Shown: piece after piece, positions 8,792 through 17,530 of the stretch
How positions within the stretch are numbered: the first letter of the stretch is position 1
How the letters are laid out: each line of letters opens with the position of its first letter
Assembly: GCA_963724535.1 (NCBI GenBank)
Contig: CAVRVD010000014.1
Location: forward strand, 62,001-126,000
Length of the DNA: 64,000 nucleotides
Direction: 5' to 3'
Source: JADJPO01 sp963724535
Lineage (GTDB): Bacteria > Actinomycetota > Actinomycetes > Actinomycetales > Kineosporiaceae
Notes under the pieces: generated by a model
The model's database searches: none
What the model saw: only the letters and a program-made list of their open reading frames with translations
Told to the model about the DNA's origin: nothing
Made by a program: the position numbers and the translations under genes

Positions 8792-11700
8792 CGCAGCCGC
8801 ACGGTGACCAGCTCGTGTGCGGCGAGGTCCAGAGTGAGCGTGGAGGCGTCGGGACTCGGCCCGTCGAGAGGCAGCGGTTCGCTGTCGCGCTCCAGCGCGT
8901 CACAGCGGTGCGCCGAGCGGGCCGGACGGTCCAGGATGAGCCGGACTGGCCCGGCGCGGTTGTGGGCCTCGTACAGCCGGAGCACGATCCCGTCTCCGTC
9001 CCAGGCGGTCTTCACCGTTTCGACGACGACGTGGGGTGAGTCGGTGCACAGCAGACCGCCGGTGCGGCGGGTCGAGTCGAGCCAGCGCAACGGCACCGCG
9101 AGGCTCATCGCCTCGGCGACCACGCTGTGGGCGTGCCCGCTCTGCCAGCCTCCCGCGTGCGGCATCAGCGCGTACCGCAGTCGGTGCCGGCCGGCGTCGG
9201 CGGTTGGGTTCGGCCAGGACCCGGACTTCAGCAGACTCAGCCCGAGAACTGTTCCAGCCGAACGAGTTCCGAACCTGAGTCCAGGCGCTGGGCAAGCCTG
9301 GGCGATGCTGTGCCCGTAGATCGCGTCGGTGAGCAGGGCCAGTCCGCCACCGGCGTCGGCGATGTCGCACCAGCCGTGCGCGGCCACCTCGAAGCGAGCC
9401 TGCTCCCAGGAGGTGTTGCGGTGCACCGGCACCTCCACGGACCCGAACTGCCGACCCAGGAGGGCGTGCCGGGCGTTGGCGGCCAGACCGAACAGCACCC
9501 GCAGCAACCGGTTGCGCTCGTGCCAGTCCACCTCGGTGACCACGTCGAGGCGGCGCCCCCCGGCGTCCAGGGTGAGGGTCTGCACGACGGTGCTGGCCGC
9601 GGTGCGCCGGGTGACCCGCACTCCGGCCCGCAGCGGTCCCTCGGCGAACGGCTCGACCGAGTCGGCCTCGATGAGCGCCGTGGCCTTGTCGGGGTAGAAC
9701 GGGTCGATGTCCCAGGCGTCCCAGGACAGCGGGCGGTCCTCGTAGACGATGAGCCGGTTGGCCCGCTCACCGGCGCCGACCGTCTCCACGCCGGCGCCGT
9801 CGGTCAGCGAGACGATCTCACCGTTGGCGTCCAGGACGGCGCGCAGCGCCCCGTTGGTCAGCAGGACACCGCCGTCCGGGCGCCGAACGGCCCGCGCCGG
9901 TTCCGGCGGGTCGAGCGTCGAGACGTCCGGCAGAGCGGCCACGGCGAACCCGGGGACGTCGGTGACGTGGACCAGTGCGCCGTCCGGGGTGGCGATCACG
10001 CCGGAGCGTGGCCAGGACAGCCCGTTGACGACCACCCGAGGACCCCCGTCGGTGTCCGGGGCGCCGAGGGCGGCATCCCTCAGCGCAATCGCCGCGGCGA
10101 CCACCTCGGCGTGCTCGACGGCGGCGTCGGCCGGCACCCGCGGGATCCCGCTGCCGGGTAGGATGTCATGGAACTGGTTGCGCAGCAACGTCTCCCACAT
10201 CACATCCAGGTCACCCTGGCGGTCCGGCGCGCCGTGCAGCACGGCCAGGGCGTTCACCCACTCGGCCTCGCGCAGGGCCAGCTCGCCGTCCCGGTTGCCG
10301 CGCTTGGTCCGCTGCTGGCTGGTCAGGGTGCCCCGGTGCGCCTCCAGGTAGAGGTCGCCGGTCCAGGTGGCCAGCCGTGGATGGTCGGCGGCCTCGGCCA
10401 ACAGGTCCGCGAACAGGTCCGCGGCCTGACCCGGGCGCACCCGGGGAAGGTGCGGGAGGTCGGCCATGACGTCGAGCGCGGCGACCATCTCCTCGGTGGG
10501 TCCGCCGCCGCCGTCGCCGTGACCGTACAGGTAGAGCAGCCGACTGCTGACCTCCTTGTCCCGGTAGTCCCGCCACAGCCCGACCACCTCGGCGGGGGAG
10601 GCGTCTCCGGCGTAGGTGTGCGCCACCGGGTCGGCGGGGTGGGTGGCCGGGTGCGCGGTCGCCGTGACGAAGTGGGCCAGCACGCTGCTCCCGTCGGGGC
10701 CGCGCCAGGTGAAGGTGTCGGCGGGCATCCGGTTGGTGCGGTTCCAGGACAGCTTGGTGGTCAGCAGCATATGGACGCCGCACGCGGCGAGGATCGTCGG
10801 CAGCGCCGCGGTGAACCCGAACGAGTCGGGCAGCCACGCCGCGGTCGGTACCTGCTGGGGGCCGAGGTGCTCGGCGTAGAACCGGCAGCCGTGCCGGACC
10901 TGCCGGACGAGGGACTCCCCGCTGGGCAGGGTGCCGTCGGACTCCAGCCAGAACACCCCGACCGGCTCCAGGCGCCCCTCGCTGACCCGGGAGAGCATGC
11001 GCGAGAACAGCTCCGGGTCGTCTTGGGCGATGAACTGCCAGGTCTGCGGGGCGGACAGGCTGAAATGGTAGTCCGGATAGTGGTCCATCAGGTTCAGCGC
11101 CGTGGCCACCGTGTGCGCGACCTTCTGCCGGGTCCGCCACACCGGCCAGAGCCAGGCCACGTCGAGATGGGCATGCCCAGTCGCGACCACCAGCGGCCGG
11201 TCCTCGTGCCCGGCGGGCGGGACCGCCCGGGACAGCCCCTCGGCGAACGACTCGAGCCGGGGCAGGGCGCCGGTGGCGCTGCGCCGCAGCGCTGCGCTGT
11301 TCCAGCCGCCGGCGTTCAGGTCAAGGGTGCGGTAGAGGTCGTCCAGGGCCTGCCGGATCCGGACCGTGACCACGTCGTCGGGGCCCAGGGCCTTGGCCAC
11401 GCCGAGCAGGGTGTTCGCCAGGACGCCGAGCCGCCAGGTGTCCCGGTGCCGGCGCAGCAGCCGCAACCCGGCGAAGGTGCGTCGGGCGGCCGTGGTCACC
11501 CGGATCGCCACGTCGTAGCCGCGTCCGGCGGCATCGCGGGGCAGCAGCACCGCCCGGTGGTGGTCGTCCAGGCCGGCGTGCACGGCACCGTCCAGATACA
11601 CCAGCGCCTCGAGGGCGACGGCGTGCGCCGCACCGTGATCGGTGCCCAGGTGCAGGTCGTCCAGGCCGAGCAGCACGTCGTCGTCCGCCCACCCGACCGG

Positions 11701-11991
11701 CACGTCGACGCGCGAGCGCAGCCAGGTCACCTCACCGCCGTGGGCGGGAAAGCCCCACAGCACGAGCTCGCTGGACCGGCCCCAGGCCTGGCCGGGCTCC
11801 AGGTGGACCCACCGCGCGTCGCCCGGGGCCGGAAGGTGGGCGAGCGGGTCGCGCTCGACGTCCTCGTGGTCCAGGTCGAGGCACTGTGTGGTCAGGGCGA
11901 GGTACTCGTGGACGGCGCTGGGCGCGATCTGCGGGATTCGCTGGGCGAGCCGGGCCCGGCGACCGTCGACGTCCGAGAGTGGACTGCTCAT
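8785..11991 (-). CDS. Alpha-mannosidase, GH38 family
   Basis: A 1068-residue retaining alpha-mannosidase. The zinc and catalytic signatures of GH38 are present: GHAHLDVAWLWPVWRTRQK (metal H and D), FWLESDGTLPSGESLVRQ, and AWLPDSFGFTAALP with the nucleophile Asp. A middle helical domain and a C-terminal beta-sandwich follow, ending in LDLAAHELVTVRLRY. No signal peptide is seen, so it is probably cytoplasmic and acts on imported mannosides. ATG 11991 is preferred because the sequence upstream is Pro/Ala-rich and not conserved. The neighbouring GH26-like lipoprotein and the divergent secreted protein suggest a mannan- or glycan-use locus. Confidence 0.92.
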   Translation of the reverse strand: MSSPLSDVDGRRARLAQRIPQIAPSAVHEYLALTTQCLDLDHEDVERDPLAHLPAPGDARWVHLEPGQAWGRSSELVLWGFPAHGGEVTWLRSRVDVPVGWADDDVLLGLDDLHLGTDHGAAHAVALEALVYLDGAVHAGLDDHHRAVLLPRDAAGRGYDVAIRVTTAARRTFAGLRLLRRHRDTWRLGVLANTLLGVAKALGPDDVVTVRIRQALDDLYRTLDLNAGGWNSAALRRSATGALPRLESFAEGLSRAVPPAGHEDRPLVVATGHAHLDVAWLWPVWRTRQKVAHTVATALNLMDHYPDYHFSLSAPQTWQFIAQDDPELFSRMLSRVSEGRLEPVGVFWLESDGTLPSGESLVRQVRHGCRFYAEHLGPQQVPTAAWLPDSFGFTAALPTILAACGVHMLLTTKLSWNRTNRMPADTFTWRGPDGSSVLAHFVTATAHPATHPADPVAHTYAGDASPAEVVGLWRDYRDKEVSSRLLYLYGHGDGGGGPTEEMVAALDVMADLPHLPRVRPGQAADLFADLLAEAADHPRLATWTGDLYLEAHRGTLTSQQRTKRGNRDGELALREAEWVNALAVLHGAPDRQGDLDVMWETLLRNQFHDILPGSGIPRVPADAAVEHAEVVAAAIALRDAALGAPDTDGGPRVVVNGLSWPRSGVIATPDGALVHVTDVPGFAVAALPDVSTLDPPEPARAVRRPDGGVLLTNGALRAVLDANGEIVSLTDGAGVETVGAGERANRLIVYEDRPLSWDAWDIDPFYPDKATALIEADSVEPFAEGPLRAGVRVTRRTAASTVVQTLTLDAGGRRLDVVTEVDWHERNRLLRVLFGLAANARHALLGRQFGSVEVPVHRNTSWEQARFEVAAHGWCDIADAGGGLALLTDAIYGHSIAQACPAPGLRFGTRSAGTVLGLSLLKSGSWPNPTADAGRHRLRYALMPHAGGWQSGHAHSVVAEAMSLAVPLRWLDSTRRTGGLLCTDSPHVVVETVKTAWDGDGIVLRLYEAHNRAGPVRLILDRPARSAHRCDALERDSEPLPLDGPSPDASTLTLDLAAHELVTVRLRY

Positions 11992-12137
11992 GGAGCTCGA
12001 GGCTAGCCCGGCCGGGTGAAGCTGCGGACCCTCGGCCGGCGCAGCCGGTGTCCGCAACGCCCGGATCGGCCGGGGCCGACCGGGTGAGCCTGCCACGCGA
12101 TGCGCTGTTCCTTTGGGCTGCATCGGATCTGCGTTCC

Positions 12138-12143
12138 TACGCT
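12138..12143 (+). promoter_or_regulatory. -10 box, leaderless promoter of the beta-propeller protein
   Basis: TACGCT followed by six bases and then the GTG start at 12150. This spacing places the transcription start on or next to the start codon, the usual leaderless arrangement in actinobacteria. Confidence 0.55.
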
Positions 12144-12149
12144 GGGCCG

Positions 12150-14915
12150 GTGGAGCAGACGGGGTGGGGTGTCGGCAGGGCCGGTGAACGGGCTCTCGGC
12201 AGTCGGCGGCGCAGCCGGCGACTCGCCGCGTTGCGGCGGCTGCTGGCCGGGTTCGTCATCGGCCTGCTCATGGTGCTGCTCGGCACGGTCCCGGCCCGGG
12301 CCGGGTACAGCCCGACCCCGCTGACCAGCTGGACGCCGACCTCGGGTCGGGTCTACGCGATCGCTCGGGTCGGCGACACAGTGATCATCGGCGGGAGCTT
12401 CACCGCGTTGTGGAGCCCCGGCGGTCAGACCGTGACCCGCAACCACCTGGCCGCGTTCGACGCCCACACCGGTGACCTGTTGGCCTGGAACCCGGACGCA
12501 AACGGCGTGGTGCGTGCCCTGGAGGTCTCCGACGACTCAACCCTCGTCTACGTCGGTGGGGCGTTCACTGCGATCGGCGGCCGCGCCAAGGCACGGGTGG
12601 CCGCGGTCTCCACCGCCACCGGTGCAGTGCTGTCCGGCTTCACCGCCAACGCCGCGGCGACCGTGCTCGCGCTGGAGGTGCTCGGCCCGACGCTGTACGT
12701 CGGCGGCTACTTCACCTATGCCGCCGGTCAGTCACGCTCGCGGATCGTCGCGGTCGACGCCGACACCGGCTCCGTGCGCACCTCGTTCACCGCGTCGGCC
12801 GACGCCGCCGTCCGTTCCATCCTGGCCACCCCGGACGGTTCAGCCCTGATCCTGGCCGGGGAGTTCACCACCTTGAACGGGCAGCCGCGCGGTTTCCTCG
12901 GCGCGGTCGACCCGACCGGGGCCCTCACTGCCTGGCAGCCGCCGCCGCCGTGCGCCAGCGACGTCCTTCCCTGCTACATCCTCGACCTGGCCCAGGACGC
13001 CGAGACCGTCTACGCCGCAGTGGCCGGTCCCGGTGGCCGGGTCACCGCCTACACGACGTCCGACGGCACGATCCGGTGGGCGGCCCACGGTGACGGTGAC
13101 GTGCAGGCCATCGACGTCAGCGGTGGAACGGTCTACGCCGGAGGGCATTTCGACGTCACCTTCGCCGGTCAACCCCGGGCCGGGATAGTTGCCCTGCGGG
13201 CTGCCGACGGGGCCGTGCTGCCCACCTTCGCCCCCAGGGTGCTGAACGGGCTGGGCGTCTTCGCGGTCCTGGCCGGGCCGGACCGGCTCCGGATCGGCGG
13301 TGGCTTCGAGATCCTCGACGGCACCGGTGAGCAGCGCTACGCCGAGTTCCCGATCCTCCAGGACACCCAGCCGCCCACGGTCCCGACGCAGCTGCGGGCT
13401 ACCGCGTTCGCCGACACCTCGCTGACCCTGGCCTGGCAGGCGTCCCAGGACGACGACGCGGTGAGCGGGTACCGGATCCGGCGGGACGGCGTGCTGGTCG
13501 CGACCGTGATCGGCACGACGTGGCAGGACAGCAGCCTGACCCCGGCGACCGGCTACCGGTACTCGGTCCAGGCCGTCGACGGCGCAGGCAACGCCTCGCC
13601 GGAGGCCGCTGTCGACCTCACCACCCGGCCGACTCTGCGCCAGCTGGTCCCGGCGGGCGCCACCTGGCGTTACCTGTCGGACGGTTCGGACCAGGGCGTT
13701 GCGTGGCGTGGTGTCGGTTTCGACGACTCCGGGTGGCCCTCCGGTCCTGCCCAGCTGGGCTACGGCGACGGAGACGAGGCGACCCGGATCGAGGTCAACG
13801 GGCTGACCTACTACTTCCGGCGGAGTTTCGAGCTGACCTCCCCGGCCCAGGTCCAGGCCCTGCGCGCGAGCCTGGTCCGTGACGACGGCGCGGTGGTCTA
13901 TCTGAACGGTGTCGAGGCTTGGCGCAGCAACATGCCGGCCGGTGCGGTGACCGCGACCACGCGGGCGGCGTCCACGGTGGGCGGCGCCGATGAGAGCACA
14001 CCGCTCGACCAGACCCTGCCCACCCACCTGCTGGTGCCCGGCACCAACGTGGTCGCCGTCGAGGTGCACAACGCCTGGAGCAGCTCCAGCGACATCAGCT
14101 TCGACCTCGCCCTGGAGGCCGAGCTGGGCCAGGTCGACGACGCCGTCCCACCCACGGCTCCGACGAACCTGCGCGCCACCGCCACCACCTCCACCAGCGT
14201 GGACCTGGCCTGGGACACCGCCGCCGACGACGTGGGGGTCACCGGCTACCGGGTGCTGCGGGACGCCGTCACGGCGACCACGACCAGCGCCACGACCTGG
14301 CAGGACGGCGGCCGCACGGCCGGCGCGAGGCACACCTACGCGGTGGTCGCGGTGGACGCCGCCGGCAACGTCTCGCCGCCCAGCCAGCCGCTGGTCGTCT
14401 CCGTCCCGCAACCGCCTCCACCCCCGGCTCCGGCGGGGCCGCTGGTGGCCATGGGCGCCACTTGGCGGTACCAGGTAGGCACCGTGCCGGCCAGCTGGCA
14501 GACCCCGTCCTTCGATGACGCCGGCTGGACAGCCGGAGCCGGTCAGCTCGGGTTCGGCGACGGCGACGAGGCGACGCTGCTGACCCGCGGCTCGATGACC
14601 TACTACTTCCGCACCGAGTTCGCGGTGGCCGACCCCGCCGCCCTCGGGCCGTTGACGCTGACCCTGCTGCGTGACGACGGCGCCGCCGTCCACGTCAACG
14701 GCGTCGAGGTGCTGCGGTCCAACCTCCCGGCGGGCCCGCTGACCCCAGCCACGCCGGCCTCGGCCAACGTCTCCGGACGCGCCGAGGGCATCGCGGTGAC
14801 GGCCACCATGCCGAGCTCGGTTCTGGTTCCTGGCCGCAACATGATCGCGGTCGAGGTGCACCAGGACTCGATGTGGTCCAGCGACGTGAGCTTCGATCTG
14901 AGCCTGATCGACTGA
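12150..14915 (+). CDS. Large secreted beta-propeller protein with paired FnIII and jelly-roll domains
   Basis: A 921-residue exported protein. A basic N-terminus and the hydrophobic stretch LLAGFVIGLLMVLLGTVPARA form a signal peptide (about residues 30-55). Residues ~60-410 hold repeated propeller-like blades (VYAIARVGDTVIIGGSFTAL, LVYVGGAFTAIGG, LYVGGYFTYAAG). Then comes an FnIII domain, a galactose-binding-like jelly roll (ATWRYLSDGS to ISFDLALEAE), a second FnIII domain, and a second copy of the jelly roll ending at the C-terminus. The FnIII-jelly roll pair is therefore duplicated. No catalytic residues are evident; an adhesion or carbohydrate-binding role is inferred. GTG 12150 is supported by a leaderless -10 box. 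Confidence 0.75.
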   Translation: MEQTGWGVGRAGERALGSRRRSRRLAALRRLLAGFVIGLLMVLLGTVPARAGYSPTPLTSWTPTSGRVYAIARVGDTVIIGGSFTALWSPGGQTVTRNHLAAFDAHTGDLLAWNPDANGVVRALEVSDDSTLVYVGGAFTAIGGRAKARVAAVSTATGAVLSGFTANAAATVLALEVLGPTLYVGGYFTYAAGQSRSRIVAVDADTGSVRTSFTASADAAVRSILATPDGSALILAGEFTTLNGQPRGFLGAVDPTGALTAWQPPPPCASDVLPCYILDLAQDAETVYAAVAGPGGRVTAYTTSDGTIRWAAHGDGDVQAIDVSGGTVYAGGHFDVTFAGQPRAGIVALRAADGAVLPTFAPRVLNGLGVFAVLAGPDRLRIGGGFEILDGTGEQRYAEFPILQDTQPPTVPTQLRATAFADTSLTLAWQASQDDDAVSGYRIRRDGVLVATVIGTTWQDSSLTPATGYRYSVQAVDGAGNASPEAAVDLTTRPTLRQLVPAGATWRYLSDGSDQGVAWRGVGFDDSGWPSGPAQLGYGDGDEATRIEVNGLTYYFRRSFELTSPAQVQALRASLVRDDGAVVYLNGVEAWRSNMPAGAVTATTRAASTVGGADESTPLDQTLPTHLLVPGTNVVAVEVHNAWSSSSDISFDLALEAELGQVDDAVPPTAPTNLRATATTSTSVDLAWDTAADDVGVTGYRVLRDAVTATTTSATTWQDGGRTAGARHTYAVVAVDAAGNVSPPSQPLVVSVPQPPPPPAPAGPLVAMGATWRYQVGTVPASWQTPSFDDAGWTAGAGQLGFGDGDEATLLTRGSMTYYFRTEFAVADPAALGPLTLTLLRDDGAAVHVNGVEVLRSNLPAGPLTPATPASANVSGRAEGIAVTATMPSSVLVPGRNMIAVEVHQDSMWSSDVSFDLSLID

Positions 14916-14974
14916 GTCCTGCGAGGCGGATCACCGGCATTCGATCATGAGCACCCAGGTGGCAGGATCGGGCC

Positions 14975-15247
14975 GTGGTCGACTGGGAGGTGCCCCCGAG
15001 CCGGCGGATCGCCTTCGTCGTCGTGCTCGTCGTCATGGCCGCCGCGGTGCTGGTGAGCTGGCTCGGCCACTTCCGTTCGGGCGGCTACCTGCTGGCCGGG
15101 GCCATGGCCCTGGCCGCCGCCATGCGCGCCACACTGCCGGAGAAGTACTGCCTGGGTCTGCTGGTCCGCAGTCGCCGGGTCGACGTGGTCACGGCTGCGG
15201 TGTTCGCGGTGGCGATCGCGTTCACCGCGGCGATCGTGCCGAGCTGA
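14975..15247 (+). CDS. DUF3017 family small membrane protein
   Basis: A 90-residue protein with three hydrophobic segments (FVVVLVVMAAAVLVSWLG, YLLAGAMALAAAMRA, VVTAAVFAVAIAFTAAIV) and the LLVRSRRVDV motif that marks DUF3017, an uncharacterised actinobacterial membrane family. GTG start. DUF3017 genes are often near folD in other actinobacteria; here the gene is about 20 kb away from folD and stands alone between the secreted propeller protein and the telA operon. Confidence 0.75.
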   Translation: MVDWEVPPSRRIAFVVVLVVMAAAVLVSWLGHFRSGGYLLAGAMALAAAMRATLPEKYCLGLLVRSRRVDVVTAAVFAVAIAFTAAIVPS

Positions 15248-15591
15248 GGCGTCCGGGCGGCCCGCCCACATCACACCGCAAAGGCCTGCATCCTCTCGTC
15301 CAGCGCCGTCTCGGTGCTTGCGGGACAGCCCGACGTCCCTGTGCCGTAGGTGATCGCGGAGATCTTCGGGCCTGAGCGGGCGAGGTGGCGGAGTTCCGTG
15401 CCGGTGACCCTGGGTCGCCGCGGCGGGTCCGCAGATCGGAGGATGGGCGGCCGCCGGCCACGGCGTACCGGCCCCGGGAGGTCGGGGTTGTCCCTGGCCT
15501 GTCCCTGAACACCACCCCGAACCGGTCCACGGGAGGCAGCCCCGCGACCGGGGAACCGCGTAGATTGGCCAGTCGTCGGGCTGCGTACGGC
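15248..15591. other. Intergenic stretch without recognised gene
   Basis: About 340 bp without a convincing gene, RNA or repeat. Frames here are open only because of high GC and have no recognisable domain. The promoter of the telA operon probably lies at its right-hand end. Confidence 0.6.
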
Positions 15592-15645
15592 TATCGTGCC
15601 GTGCCGGTCACGACCAGTGACGTGTCAATCACGAGTGGATCACCA
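15592..15645 (+). promoter_or_regulatory. Putative promoter and operator-like repeats ahead of telA
   Basis: TATCGT (15592-15597) fits a -10 box and would give a leader of about 70 nt with a GAGGAG ribosome site before the telA ATG. Within the leader, GTCAC at 15607 and GTGAC at 15617 form a 5-bp dyad, and TCACGA/TCACGA/TCACCA occur at 15608, 15629 and 15640. The same TCACG core forms the tandem repeat after telA. A regulator site is possible but not shown. Confidence 0.4.
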
Positions 15646-15672
15646 CGGACGACGAGTGCTGAGGAGCGCCCG

Positions 15673-16893
15673 ATGACCGAGCCGACCCCGCTGGCGCCCC
15701 CCTCCGCCGAGGCGGGCCTGAGCCTGGCCGCCCCCGCGCCGCCCAAGGCGGTCGCGGCGACCCAGGCCCCGAAGATGGCCCCCCAGGTCGACCCGATGGC
15801 GATGCCCGGCCTGGACGCCAAGGTCGAGTCCTACCTGGACGCCTTGCTCAAGGAGGCGCCGAACTCGCCGAACTTCTCGGCCAAGGCCGGCGAGGTGCGC
15901 AGCATGGGTGACGGCGATATCCGCCGGGCCGCTGAGTCCTCCAACACCCTGCTCAAGTCCCCGGTCAAGGCCCTGCAGGAGGGTGGCCTGTCCGAGGGCT
16001 CGAAGATCGGCAAGACCCTGGTGGAGCTGCGCCGCACGGTCGAGGATCTCGACCCCTCCGGCGCCAGGGGCGCCAAGAAGGTCTTCGGCATCCTGCCGTT
16101 CGGCGACAAGGTCGAGGACTACTTCCGCAAGTACCAGTCTGCCCAGGGCCACCTGGACGCGGTCCTGCACGCCCTCTACAACGGCCAGGACGAGCTGCGC
16201 AAGGACAACGCCGCCCTCAACCAGGAGAAGCAGCAGCTCTGGGATGCCATGGGCCGGCTCAACCAGTACGTCTACATCGCCGAGCGGCTGGATGCCCGGC
16301 TGGCTGCCGGCATCTCCGAGCTGCAGGCCGCCGACCCCGACAAGGCCAAGGCGATGCAACAGGATGTGCTGTTCTACGTGCGCCAGAAGCACCAGGACCT
16401 GCTTACCCAGCTCGCCGTGTCGATCCAAAACTACCTGGCCATCGACGTGGTGATCAAGAACAACATCGAGCTGATCAAGGGCGTCGACCGGGCCTCGACC
16501 ACCACGATCTCGGCCCTGCGCACGGCGGTGATCGTCGCCCAGGCGCTCGGCAACCAGAAGCTGGTCCTGGACCAGATCACGGCGCTGAACACCACGACGT
16601 CCGACCTGATCCAGCGCACCAGTGAGATGTTGCGCGACAACTCGGTACAGATCCAGGAGCAGGCGGCCTCGGCGACCATCGGGCTGCCGCAGCTGCAGGC
16701 CGCGTTCGCGAACATCTACCAGACGATGGACGCCATCGATACGTTCAAGGTGCAGGCCCTGGACACCATGGCCACCACCATCGGCACCCTGGAGACCGAG
16801 GTCGCCAAGTCCCGCGAGTACCTCGAGCGGGTCGCCCAGCGCGACGAGCGGGTCGCCGCCGGGTCCCTCGAGCTGCCGGACACCCGGCGGTGA
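15673..16893 (+). CDS. telA: TelA family protein (toxic anion resistance)
   Basis: A 406-residue TelA-family protein (PF05816). After a Pro/Ala-rich N-terminus of about 45 residues, almost everything is long alpha-helix, with characteristic segments such as LLKSPVKALQEGG, NQYVYIAERLDARL and IQNYLAIDVVIKNNIELIKGV. TelA proteins were first linked to tellurite tolerance, and are now viewed as part of envelope-stress systems; the biochemical role is unresolved. ATG at 15673 has a good GAGGAG site. It is the first gene of a ten-gene same-strand run that includes an AAA ATPase, GlnX/GlnH sensors, a PknG kinase, PP2C, vWA and FHA proteins. Confidence 0.92.
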   Translation: MTEPTPLAPPSAEAGLSLAAPAPPKAVAATQAPKMAPQVDPMAMPGLDAKVESYLDALLKEAPNSPNFSAKAGEVRSMGDGDIRRAAESSNTLLKSPVKALQEGGLSEGSKIGKTLVELRRTVEDLDPSGARGAKKVFGILPFGDKVEDYFRKYQSAQGHLDAVLHALYNGQDELRKDNAALNQEKQQLWDAMGRLNQYVYIAERLDARLAAGISELQAADPDKAKAMQQDVLFYVRQKHQDLLTQLAVSIQNYLAIDVVIKNNIELIKGVDRASTTTISALRTAVIVAQALGNQKLVLDQITALNTTTSDLIQRTSEMLRDNSVQIQEQAASATIGLPQLQAAFANIYQTMDAIDTFKVQALDTMATTIGTLETEVAKSREYLERVAQRDERVAAGSLELPDTRR

Positions 16894-16909
16894 CCTGTTC
16901 GGGCACCGT

Positions 16910-16984
16910 GTTGTCACGGATCAGGTTGTCACGGATCGGGTCGTCACGGATCGGGTCGTCACAGATCGAGCTATCACGGGACTG
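16910..16984 (+). repeat. Five tandem 15-bp direct repeats between telA and the next gene
   Basis: Units GTTGTCACGGATCAG, GTTGTCACGGATCGG, GTCGTCACGGATCGG, GTCGTCACAGATCGA and the degenerate GCTATCACGGGACTG follow each other with an exact 15-bp period. The array fills most of the 97-bp gap and ends 6 bp before the next ATG. It could be a regulator-binding array or a slippage expansion. Confidence 0.8.
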
Positions 16985-16990
16985 GTGCCG

Positions 16991-17530
16991 ATGGGTCTGA
17001 GGGACTGGTGGGAAACCCTGACCGGCCGCCCGCGCCCTGTCGAGAGCGAGCCGTTGGACCTGCCACGCCCGCCGACCGGCGACGAGCTCATCGAGCGGGT
17101 GAACGCGATCGAGGCCGACATCACGACCAAGGCCCGCGAGCACCGGGTCTCCGGAGTGGTCGCCTACCGGGTGGCCGACATCTGCCGGACAGCCCGCGAC
17201 GTCATCCCGCGCCTGGACCAGCTCGGCGGGCACGGCAGCCGGGACGCACACTCGGTGATGGCCACGGTCACCAGCTACCTGCCCGAGGCCCTGGGCAGCT
17301 ACCTGCGCCTGCCCCGCGACTACGCGGACAACCGGGCGGTCGCCGGGGGCAAGACCTCGCTGATGGTCCTGGTCGACCAGCTGGACCTGCTCTCGATGAC
17401 GATGGACAAGATCCTGGACGCCGCCGCCCGCCGCGACGTGGATGCCCTGGTCGCCCACGGCAAGTTCCTCGAGGAGAAGTTCGGCGGCGCCTCCGGTGGT
17501 GGCCAGCTCCAGCTCGGGAGCACGCCGTGA
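16991..17530 (+). CDS. XpaC-like helical protein of the telA operon
   Basis: A 179-residue, largely helical cytoplasmic protein. An amphipathic N-terminus (MGLRDWWETLTGRPRP) leads to a helical core: LIERVNAIEADITTKAREH, SYLPEALGSYLRLPRDYA and LVDQLDLLSMTMDKILDAA, ending in GKFLEEKFG. I do not recognise a database family with certainty. The helix pattern and the position next to telA recall XpaC (YaaN/TelA partner in Bacillus, PF10112), which is my inference. ATG 16991 is the first plausible start after the 15-bp repeats. The stop overlaps the AAA ATPase GTG (GTGA). Confidence 0.55.
   Translation: MGLRDWWETLTGRPRPVESEPLDLPRPPTGDELIERVNAIEADITTKAREHRVSGVVAYRVADICRTARDVIPRLDQLGGHGSRDAHSVMATVTSYLPEALGSYLRLPRDYADNRAVAGGKTSLMVLVDQLDLLSMTMDKILDAAARRDVDALVAHGKFLEEKFGGASGGGQLQLGSTP

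Noticed and set aside
10168..12006. A 612-codon plus-strand frame opposite the alpha-mannosidase
   Set aside because: Lies wholly within the GH38 gene on the other strand and reads as Gly/Arg/Val/Gln-rich low complexity.
15360..15450. tRNA-like look of GCGAGGTGGCGGAG in the telA upstream region
   Set aside because: No matching acceptor stem, T-loop GGTTCRA or anticodon arm can be drawn.
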